Origin: Oceanobacillus sp. HTM 045
Lineage (GTDB): Bacteria > Pseudomonadota > Alphaproteobacteria > Rhodobacterales > Rhodobacteraceae
Length of the DNA stretch: 64,000 nucleotides
Reading direction: 5' to 3'
Assembly (NCBI GenBank): GCA_009733745.1
Contig: WNWL01000005.1
Location: 186,001-250,000, forward strand
The position numbers and the translations under genes were made by a program. Numbering within the stretch: position 1 is the stretch's first letter; each line of letters begins with the position of its first letter. The notes beneath the pieces were generated by a model. That model was given only the letters and a program-made list of their open reading frames with translations. It was not told the origin of the DNA and did not search any database. Shown one piece after another: positions 58,306 to 64,000 of the stretch.

Positions 58306-59076
58306 CTATTGTGCCGCGCCGTGTGGGTTCAGCACGATCTCCCCGCCGATGACGGTGGACGAGAACCACGGCACGCCCTGACCTTCGGTGCGCCGGACCG
58401 TCTCGCGCCTCACCTCGTCCACGAACGCATCGAGCGCCAGCGGCGGACCGGCGAGCGCGGCGGCAAAGGCTTCGGCGAAGGGTGAATTGCCGCCGTCGGG
58501 TCCGTCGAGCGCCGCGAAACCGGGCGCGGTGGAGAACAGGATCAGCACGTTCTCGCCAGGCGGCTGGGCGGGAACGGCCGGCGGTGCGCCCTCCTCGGGG
58601 GCGGGGAAGGGATCGACCCGGGCGGCGTCGATCACCACCATGCGGAGCCGGCTCGCGCCCGAGAGATGATCGAGGACGGTTGCGAGGTCGGGCGCCATGC
58701 CCGGCAGGTCCGCCGCCGACGCGGGGGAGGCGTCGACCGGGATCAGGTAGGGCCTGCCCCAGGTCTCGACGCCGTGCCCGGCGAAGTAGAAGAGCGCGAT
58801 TTCCGCCGCGCTGGCGCGGTCGCGGAAGGCGGTGAGGGCTTCCGTCATGGCGGCCAGGTCGCCATCGATCAGGACAGTGACCTCAAAACCCTGCGCCGCG
58901 AGCGCGTCGGTGACGAGGGCGGCGTCGCGGGCCGGGTTCTCGAGCGGCGTGACGTGCAGGTAGGCGGTGTTTCCCACCACGAGCGCCACCCGGTCGGCGG
59001 CGCGGGCCATGCCGGAAAGTGTCAGGAATGCGAGCGAAAGGGCGAGCAGTCCCAGGGCGATCTTGCGGGTAGTCAT
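58306..59076 (-). CDS. Secreted caspase-like (C14) protein with catalytic Cys replaced by Ala
   Basis: A 256-residue protein with a signal peptide ending ARAAD. The mature part starts VALVVGNTAYLHVTPLENPARDAALVTDALAAQGFEVTVLIDGD, the canonical caspase/metacaspase N-half. The catalytic His101 is present in ALFYFAGHGVE, but the DACR motif that normally bears the nucleophile reads DAAR, so residue 152 is Ala. This predicts a pseudo-enzyme, perhaps binding rather than cutting peptides. The rest follows the p10-like part. It is divergent from a gene encoding an exported protein with an Ivy-like motif, with 92 bases between. Confidence 0.8.
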   Translation of the reverse strand: MTTRKIALGLLALSLAFLTLSGMARAADRVALVVGNTAYLHVTPLENPARDAALVTDALAAQGFEVTVLIDGDLAAMTEALTAFRDRASAAEIALFYFAGHGVETWGRPYLIPVDASPASAADLPGMAPDLATVLDHLSGASRLRMVVIDAARVDPFPAPEEGAPPAVPAQPPGENVLILFSTAPGFAALDGPDGGNSPFAEAFAAALAGPPLALDAFVDEVRRETVRRTEGQGVPWFSSTVIGGEIVLNPHGAAQ

Positions 59077-59168
59077 CGGCAGAACTCCCCTATGGTGAGG
59101 TAATGCTGCGCCGTGTAGGGTCCCGACGCAAGCGAAACGAAGGGGCCGGGTTCGGAGGCGTGGCGGCG

Positions 59169-60032
59169 ATGAGGATGTTGTTTCTAGCGGCGGCACTCGT
59201 CCTCGCGGGCGGGCCGGCGACGGCGCAGGACGGGTTCCGCTACGAGTGGAAGTCGGCGGAGACGCGGTTCGGCAGCGTCACGGTGGAAACCACCAAGGAT
59301 TCCAGTGGCTTCGAGGGCGCGGAGGGGGTCTTCGTCGATGGTGTTTCGGTGCCGGGTTTCGAGAACTGGCGCTACTGGATCGAGGGGGCGGAGCAGGTCG
59401 GCGAGGACGACGTGGTGCTGCTCTATGCCTCCTCCGGTGGGAACGAGGTGTGCACGCATCATGTCCAGTTGCTGATCCTGCGGCTGGGGCGGACGCCGGC
59501 GGCGTCGCCGCCCTTCGCGTGGTGCCCGGCGGACCTGAAGGACGTGCGGAACTACGGCACCCGGCTGGAGATCGACGTGGCGGTGACCGATCCGCGGCTG
59601 AGCCATGTCGCCGCGGTCTACGCGCAGGGGCGGGTGGCCGAGGTGGCGGTGCCGATGCGCGAGACCGCCGCGCCGATGCCGGGCGGGGGCACCGCCGTGA
59701 CCCGCTGGGAAGGGGCGCATCCCTATGAAATCCTTGAAGATCCCGGCGAGCGGCAGCGCTTCCTCGCGCTGATGCCGCAGGAAAAGCTGTTCCAGTTGCA
59801 GGAGCGCGTCTCGGTCGCGTCGGGGGCGGAAATCCGCGACGGATGGCTGATCGCGACGGGCTGCATGCCGCACCAGTGCGGGATCGAGGGCGGGGCCTTC
59901 GCCATCGAGATCGCCACCGGGCGGGCCGAGGCGGTGATCTTTCACGCCAGCGGCGGCACGGAGCGGTTCTCGGAGGCGAAAGGCCTTTTGCACCAGGACC
60001 TTGAGGCGTTCGCGCGTAACGGCGGACTCTGA
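59169..60032 (+). CDS. Exported protein with Ivy-like C-terminal motif
   Basis: A 287-residue protein with signal peptide (MRMLFLAAALVLAGGPATAQ). The N-terminal two thirds is a beta-rich domain with two cysteines (NEVCTHH and FAWCPADL). The C-terminal third has WLIATGCMPHQCGIEGGAFAIEIATGRAEAVIF, in which CMPHQC (Cys232-Cys237) resembles the CKPHDC loop of the lysozyme inhibitor Ivy. A lysozyme-inhibiting role is only a suggestion. GGAGG precedes the start. A family-2 repeat begins right after the stop codon. Confidence 0.6.
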   Translation: MRMLFLAAALVLAGGPATAQDGFRYEWKSAETRFGSVTVETTKDSSGFEGAEGVFVDGVSVPGFENWRYWIEGAEQVGEDDVVLLYASSGGNEVCTHHVQLLILRLGRTPAASPPFAWCPADLKDVRNYGTRLEIDVAVTDPRLSHVAAVYAQGRVAEVAVPMRETAAPMPGGGTAVTRWEGAHPYEILEDPGERQRFLALMPQEKLFQLQERVSVASGAEIRDGWLIATGCMPHQCGIEGGAFAIEIATGRAEAVIFHASGGTERFSEAKGLLHQDLEAFARNGGL

Positions 60033-60034
60033 GA

Positions 60035-60152
60035 GGACATTGTCCCCGGTACGGCGGGCAGGGTGTGAAACCCCCGATGTCGCCGGCTTCCCGAAAGGCG
60101 CCGGATGTCACCGCCGGGGGTGACATGCCCTGTTGTGGGGTATTTGGGTACC
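60035..60152. repeat. Hairpin repeat family 2, copy
   Basis: GGACATTGTCC at 60035-60045 is shared with 12857-12867. The block 60086-60152 aligns without gaps to 43013-43079 and includes a perfect TGTCACC-N6-GGTGACA hairpin (60106-60125). The element starts immediately after the stop codon at 60032 and runs into the first family-1 repeat at about 60217. Confidence 0.55.
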
Positions 60153-60216
60153 TCGTCGGGGTTCCGGTCTGATCGGGCCCGGATCCGGCTGCCTCGGCGC
60201 CGATAATTTTTCCGTC

Positions 60217-60430
60217 GGTGGTCAGCGCGGAGGGGCACTTCCGGCCCTGGACGGGCGTGGTGCTTTATCGGGTCTGCTTGATTTATGGCGGCCCTCCCTC
60301 CCGAGGTGTGAGCCAATTGCAGCGTCGCTAAACGCCCGGCCCGGGGGAGGGCCGGACGTGGCCCGGGCTGATCGCCCGGGCTGGGGTGGGTCGGCGTGCG
60401 CTTCCATCGTGCGAAGAGTGCCGTGGCTGA
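60217..60430 (+). repeat. Structured intergenic repeat family 1, copy
   Basis: First of a forward-reading tandem pair. It carries GTCAGCGCGGAGGGGCACTT, CCGGCCCTGGACGGGCGTGG, GTCTGCTTGATTTATGG, TTGCAGCGTCGCTAAACGCC and GGGAGGGCCGGACGTGGCCC, then a shared tail including GTGCCGTGGCTGATCGG. The pair follows the 3' end of the gene at 59169-60032 and precedes the convergent SRPBCC gene. Confidence 0.8.
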
Positions 60431-60446
60431 TCGGGTTCGCTTGTGG

Positions 60447-60620
60447 TCGGTGTGGAGGGACACTTCCGGCCCTGGACGGGCGTGGTGCTGCTGCGGGGTT
60501 GCTTGGTTTATCCTCGCACCTCCTCCCGCCGATTGATCCCATTGCAGCGTCAGAGAACGCCCGGCCCCCCGGGAGGGCCGGACGTGGCCCGCGCTGGACG
60601 CGCGTGCCGTGGCTGGTCGG
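60447..60620 (+). repeat. Structured intergenic repeat family 1, copy
   Basis: Second of the pair, about 226 bases later. It carries GTGTGGAGGGACACTTCCGG, CCCTGGACGGGCGTGGTGC, TTGCTTGGTTTATCC, a CCTCCTCCC block, ATTGCAGCGTCAGAGAACGC and GGGAGGGCCGGACGTGGCC, ending GTGCCGTGGCTGGTCGG. The end hairpin GCCCGGCC/GGCCGGAC is retained. Confidence 0.8.
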
Positions 60621-60671
60621 TGTGCCAAGTTCCGTGCTGCGCCGGGCGTGGCAACCTGCGCGGCGTTCTCT

Positions 60672-61205
60672 TCAGATGCCGTCCTTCGTCACCGCGTCGG
60701 CGAGTTTCGCGAGGCCGGCTTCGTAGTCGCCGCCGATCCAGCTTTCGAACATCACGCCCATCCAGCGCGAGACCGGGTTCATGCCGAGATCGGTGTGGAA
60801 GCCCCATGTCACCTGTGTGCCGCCCTGGGCCTCGGTGAGGACCATCCAGCTCTCCGCCGAGCCCTGTCCGCCGAAGTCGAGCGCGTAGTCGACCCGGCGG
60901 GGCGCGGCGGCGGACGTGATCTTCATCGAGCCGTCGCCGAACTCGCCACTCTCCCAGCTCATCGCGTGGCCGGGTGCGAGCGGGTCGCCGGTGATCTCGA
61001 CCGCCATCTCCGGGTCCTTCGCCGCCCAGGGCGACCAGTCCTGCCATCGACTAAAGTCGGCGACATGGGCGTAGACCTTCTCCGGCGGCGCGGCGAGGGT
61101 CGCGGTCCGCGTCACCTCGACCTGGCGGGGCAGAACGTAGGCGATGGCGACGAGGGCCGCGCCGGCGACGATGATACCGACAAGCACCTTCCCGAGGATT
61201 CGCAT
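60672..61205 (-). CDS. SRPBCC-superfamily protein with N-terminal membrane anchor
   Basis: A 177-residue protein. Residues 1-25 form a hydrophobic anchor (MRILGKVLVGIIVAGAALVAIAYVL). The remainder has the helix-grip pattern of polyketide-cyclase/START-like proteins: VTRTATLAAPPEKVYAHVADFSRWQDWSPWAAKDP, MSWESGEFGDGSMKIT, VDYALDFGG and the long C-terminal helix. Likely binds a hydrophobic ligand; role unknown. GGGGAGGACC precedes the start. It converges with the repeat pair and is divergent from ybgC. Confidence 0.85.
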   Translation of the reverse strand: MRILGKVLVGIIVAGAALVAIAYVLPRQVEVTRTATLAAPPEKVYAHVADFSRWQDWSPWAAKDPEMAVEITGDPLAPGHAMSWESGEFGDGSMKITSAAAPRRVDYALDFGGQGSAESWMVLTEAQGGTQVTWGFHTDLGMNPVSRWMGVMFESWIGGDYEAGLAKLADAVTKDGI

Positions 61206-61439
61206 CCCGGTCCTCCCCTGACGGTTGTCTTCCGGACAATCTTTCGCCCCAGACTACGCCTCGTGCCACCTCCGGGAAAGGGCAGGATGGCCCGGCGCGG
61301 GCCGTTTCGCGCCCCGGCCTGCCCGAGGCGCCGCGGGGACCTTCGATTCACCCCCTCGACGGCGGAGCGGAAACACACTATGTGCCCCACGCGATTCCGG
61401 GGAATGATTCCACGGAACGGGATCGGATCGGGGGCGGCA

Positions 61440-61889
61440 ATGGAAGACGGCCGCGCGCACCGGATGCAGGTGCGCGTCTATTACGAGGACACGGACCTCG
61501 CGGGCATCGTCTACTATGCCAACTATCTCCGTTACATCGAGCGGGGCCGGACCGAGGCGCTGAGGGAATATGGCGTCGACCAGGGGCGTCTGAAGCACGA
61601 GGAAGGCGTCGTCTTCGCGGTGCGCCGGCTGAGCGCGGAGTATCTCCGCCCGGCCAGATTCGACGACGTCCTGACGGTGGAAACGACGGTCGCGCGGGTC
61701 GGCGGCGCGGTGGTGGAGATGGCGCAGGACGTGATCCGGGACGGAGAGACCCTGTTCCAGGCCCGGGTCACGATCGTGTGCATGGATGCGATGCAAAAGC
61801 CGGTGCGCATTCCGGCGCGAATTCGTGCTATATTCGCGCAAATCAGTCGCGGCGGGGATGCCGCGGCCCGCTCGGGAAGTGCTTCCTGA
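61440..61889 (+). CDS. ybgC: Tol-Pal-associated acyl-CoA thioesterase YbgC
   Basis: A 149-residue hot-dog-fold thioesterase. MQVRVYYEDTDLAGIVYYANYLRYIERGRTEALRE carries the catalytic Asp and the characteristic DLAGIVYYANY motif; FAVRRLSAEYLRPARFDDVLTVET follows. It is typically the first gene of the ybgC-tolQRAB-pal cluster. The ATG at 61440 was chosen, although the ribosome-binding site is weak and MQVRVYYED could begin at the second methionine. tolQ starts 120 bases later, in a gap without other visible genes. Confidence 0.95.
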   Translation: MEDGRAHRMQVRVYYEDTDLAGIVYYANYLRYIERGRTEALREYGVDQGRLKHEEGVVFAVRRLSAEYLRPARFDDVLTVETTVARVGGAVVEMAQDVIRDGETLFQARVTIVCMDAMQKPVRIPARIRAIFAQISRGGDAAARSGSAS

Positions 61890-62009
61890 AATGGCCGCAG
61901 ATGCCCGCGAAGCGACACAGACGGGCCCGCAAAGGGCCGGGAACTTGAGGCATGTCTCCGGGCCAGGCCGCGAAAGACGGCGTACCGGAGGCGTAGGAGC
62001 GGGTGAGAC

Positions 62010-62756
62010 ATGGACCTGACCTTCCTGGCAGCGGCCCAGGCGGCTGCGCCGAGCGTAGAAGGGCTGGCGGCGGCCGAGCAGATCGACTTTTCGCTGATGG
62101 CGCTGTTCCTCCGCGCGACATGGGTCGTGCAGGTGGTGATGGTGCTCCTGGTGCTGGCGTCGTTCTGGTCCTGGGCGATCATGGTGGAAAAGATCACCGT
62201 GCTGCGCAAGGCGCGGCGCCAGACTTCGGCCTTCGAGGAGACCTTCTGGTCGGGCCAGCCGCTGGACGAGCTCTATGACCGGATCTCCGGGCGCACCACC
62301 GGCGCGATCGAGCGGGTGTTCGTGGCCGGGATGACGGAGTGGCGCCGCTCCTTCCGGAAGGAGGGCGGCATGATCCCCGGCACCGGCCAGCGGGTCGACC
62401 GGGCGATGAACGTGGCCATCGCGCGGGAGACCGACGCGATCAACCGCCGCCTCGCCTTCCTCGCGACGGTGGGCTCGGTCTCGCCCTTCGTGGGCCTGTT
62501 CGGCACGGTCTGGGGCATCAAGCACTCGTTCGAGGCCATCGCGGTGCAGCAGAACACCAACCTCGCGGTCGTGGCGCCCGGCATCGCCGAGGCGCTGCTG
62601 GCGACGGCGCTGGGCCTTTTGGCGGCGATCCCGGCGGTGGTGGCCTACAACCGGCTCTCGGCCGATGCCGAGGCGATCGGCGGGGCGCTGGAGAATTTCG
62701 CCGACGAGTTCTCGACCATCCTGTCGCGGCAGATCGAACGGTCCGGAGGACACTGA
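62010..62756 (+). CDS. tolQ: Tol-Pal system protein TolQ
   Basis: A 248-residue inner-membrane proton-channel subunit with three transmembrane helices (about residues 36-56, 143-165 and 180-205). FSLMALFLRATWVVQVVMVLLVLASFWSWAIMVEKI, RRLAFLATVGSVSPFVGLFGTVWGIKHSFEAI and VVAPGIAEALLATALGLLAAIPAVVAYNRLS are the family core. TolQ with TolR uses the proton motive force to power TolA during outer-membrane constriction. Start MDLTFLAAAQ at 62010. Confidence 0.97.
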   Translation: MDLTFLAAAQAAAPSVEGLAAAEQIDFSLMALFLRATWVVQVVMVLLVLASFWSWAIMVEKITVLRKARRQTSAFEETFWSGQPLDELYDRISGRTTGAIERVFVAGMTEWRRSFRKEGGMIPGTGQRVDRAMNVAIARETDAINRRLAFLATVGSVSPFVGLFGTVWGIKHSFEAIAVQQNTNLAVVAPGIAEALLATALGLLAAIPAVVAYNRLSADAEAIGGALENFADEFSTILSRQIERSGGH

Positions 62757-62757
62757 G

Positions 62758-63261
62758 ATGGGCGCTTCCCTTGCAGGCGGATCCTCGCGCGGCGGCCGGT
62801 CGCGGCGGCGGCGGGCGACCTCGCGGCCGATGTCGGAGATCAATGTCACGCCCTTCGTGGACGTGATGCTGGTGCTGCTGATCATCTTCATGGTGGCCGC
62901 GCCGCTCCTGACGGTGGGCGTGCCGCTGGAACTGCCCAAGACCAACGCGCAGCCGCTTCCACAGGAAGAGGAGGAGCCGCTGACCATCAACATCGACGCC
63001 GAGGGGATCATCTATCTGCAGAAGACCCCGGTGCCGTTCGAGGAGCTGCTGCCCAAGCTCACGGCCATCGCGGCGCAGCGGGAATCCGACAAGGTGTTCC
63101 TGCGCGCCGATACCGGCATCGACTACGGCGTGGTGATGCGGGTGATGGGCCTGCTGAGCGCGGGCGGGTTCCGCAATATCGGGCTGGTGACGGAGCAGGC
63201 CGTGCCGGGTGCCGGCGGGTCCGGTTCGGGCGGTTCGGGTGCGAGCGGGGAGGGGCAGTGA
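62758..63261 (+). CDS. tolR: Tol-Pal system protein TolR
   Basis: A 167-residue ExbD/TolR protein with one transmembrane helix. The Asp in PMSEINVTPFVDVMLVLLIIFMVAAPLLTVGVPLELP is the conserved proton-carrying residue. The periplasmic domain (LTINIDAEGIIYLQKTPVPFEELLPKL) follows, and the C-terminus is Gly/Ser-rich. About 17 Arg/Gly residues precede the helix. It begins one base after the tolQ stop and abuts the tolA start (TGATG overlap). Confidence 0.96.
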   Translation: MGASLAGGSSRGGRSRRRRATSRPMSEINVTPFVDVMLVLLIIFMVAAPLLTVGVPLELPKTNAQPLPQEEEEPLTINIDAEGIIYLQKTPVPFEELLPKLTAIAAQRESDKVFLRADTGIDYGVVMRVMGLLSAGGFRNIGLVTEQAVPGAGGSGSGGSGASGEGQ

Positions 63262-64000
63262 TGCGGGCATCGCCTTCCGAACGTGGATACACGGTCGAGG
63301 ACCGGGGGGTCGGGCGCGGCGCGCTGCTCTCCGGTGTCGCCCATGTGGTGGTGATCGGCGCGGCGCTCTGGGGCGCGGGGGCCTTCTCGGGCTCCGGCGA
63401 TGCGCCCGTCGAGGCCGACGTCACGGTGATCGAGGAGCCGGGCGGGACGGATCTTGCCGGGACGGAACCTGCGGGGACCGATCTGGCGGCTGCCCCGGCC
63501 GTGGAGCCGGACACGCCCGCTCCTGTCATTCCTGCACCGGTCGCGGTCGCGCCGGAACGGGCGGCACGCCCGGTCGCGCGGCCTGAAACGGTCGCCGTCG
63601 TGGAGCCGGAGCCGGTGAAGGAAGCGCCGGTGGCGGAGCAGGTGAAGGAACGTGCACCCGCGCCGGTCGCCGAGCCTGCGAAGGCCCCGGTGAAGGAACC
63701 GGCGAAGGAGCCGGCGACGGCACCCGTGGCTGAGCCTGCGCCCGCGAAGGTGGCGGAGGCCGCGCCGGTGGTGGTCGCGCCGGAGAAGGCCCCCGCGCCG
63801 CTGCGCGCGCCGGAGACCTTCGCGCAGGGCGACGTCACGCCCGCTCCTGTCGCGGAACCTGCCGCGGAGCCGGTGAAGGAGCCTGCCCCGCAGGCCGCCC
63901 CGGTGAAGGAGGCGGAGAAGCAGCCCGAGGCTGCGCCGGTGGCGGAAGCGCGGCCCGAAACGCGGACTGTCGAGACCTCGCCCGCGCCGGTGGCGCGTGC
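63261..64000 (+). CDS. tolA: TolA-like protein, truncated by the window end
   Basis: Reading frame open from the ATG at 63261, overlapping the tolR stop, to the right edge. The start MRASPSERGYTVEDRGVGRGALLSGVAHVVVIGAALWGAG contains one transmembrane anchor (about residues 22-40). It is followed by a long Pro/Ala/Glu/Lys-rich stretch of VKEPAKEPA-like repeats, as expected for the TolA stalk linking inner membrane to the Pal/TolB partners. Only about 246 residues are visible; the C-terminal globular domain is outside. Position after tolQR decides the name. Confidence 0.9.
   Translation, partial: MRASPSERGYTVEDRGVGRGALLSGVAHVVVIGAALWGAGAFSGSGDAPVEADVTVIEEPGGTDLAGTEPAGTDLAAAPAVEPDTPAPVIPAPVAVAPERAARPVARPETVAVVEPEPVKEAPVAEQVKERAPAPVAEPAKAPVKEPAKEPATAPVAEPAPAKVAEAAPVVVAPEKAPAPLRAPETFAQGDVTPAPVAEPAAEPVKEPAPQAAPVKEAEKQPEAAPVAEARPETRTVETSPAPVAR

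Noticed and set aside
60525-60540. CCTCCTCCC in one repeat copy as a CcsR-type stress sRNA
   Set aside because: The other copies carry only loose variants, and the overall fold does not resemble the two-hairpin CcsR layout.

Overview
This window reads as chromosomal DNA from a GC-rich alphaproteobacterium, most likely a member of the Rhodobacteraceae (Rhodobacterales). The basis is the rpsA-sppA-ihfB-lapA-trpF-trpB gene order, the tolQRA cluster with ybgC, the class I PHA synthase, the tandem use of DUF1127 genes, an alphaproteobacterial direct-repeat LexA box and CtrA-type motifs. A DMSP-lyase-like cupin and a DmdB-like acyl-CoA ligase hint at a marine lifestyle. I see no rRNA, tRNA, CRISPR array, transposase or prophage; the last gene (tolA) runs off the right edge.

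Layout. 1-1083: guanidine-II riboswitch, guanidinium exporter and a cysteine hydrolase. 1100-3438: enoyl-CoA hydratase/TetR operon and a membrane protein. 3600-10984: rpsA, sppA, ihfB, lapA, trpF, trpB, a DUF2158 gene and trpA. 11000-18932: thermonuclease, class IV aminotransferase, DUF4893, ftsY with two downstream envelope genes, a DMT transporter and a pair of related small proteins of which one keeps HEXXH. 19248-28540: cupin DMSP lyase-like, yciB, lipoprotein, MBL hydrolase, degenerate M48 peptidase, isopropylmalate-dehydrogenase-like enzyme, acyl-CoA ligase, an orphan secreted protein and a second DMT transporter. 28692-32429: a 1245-residue G8/beta-helix/RTX secreted protein. 32486-39501: lipid-head-group enzyme, CaiB racemase, cupin/GST pair, OmlA-like lipoprotein, homoserine dehydrogenase, a disordered protein and an AlaC-type aminotransferase. 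39627-44498: secreted proteins, phaC and an ECF41 sigma operon with its own promoter. 45163-48635: uvrD with two translationally linked secreted paralogues. 49223-55438: DUF1127, LysR, DUF3303, His-rich lipoproteins, msrA, a TadG-like protein and prmA. 55494-58224: DUF1127 and ruvCAB. 58306-60032: an inactive caspase-like protein diverging from a protein with an Ivy-like motif. 60672-64000: SRPBCC protein, ybgC, tolQ, tolR, tolA.

The most unusual content is non-coding. A roughly 170-210 bp GC-rich structured repeat occurs seven times at four loci (one singleton, three tandem pairs), always beyond the 3' end of a gene and always in the same orientation relative to that gene. A second, smaller hairpin repeat links 12.85, 43.0 and 60.1 kb. 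A third element, a 12-base box exactly 25 bases from a 20-base palindrome, occurs twice in inverted orientation at 8.1 and 38.2 kb. None of these is explained by the coding genes.

Several regulatory circuits can be read directly: guanidine sensing for the exporter, ECF41 autoregulation (TGTCACA-N16-CGTC), and LexA control of uvrD (GTTC-N7-GTTC). Several enzymes appear to have lost catalytic residues (M48-like, caspase-like, and one of the HEXXH pair), a recurrent theme of the envelope-associated genes here. All calls come from reading the sequence without database searches.
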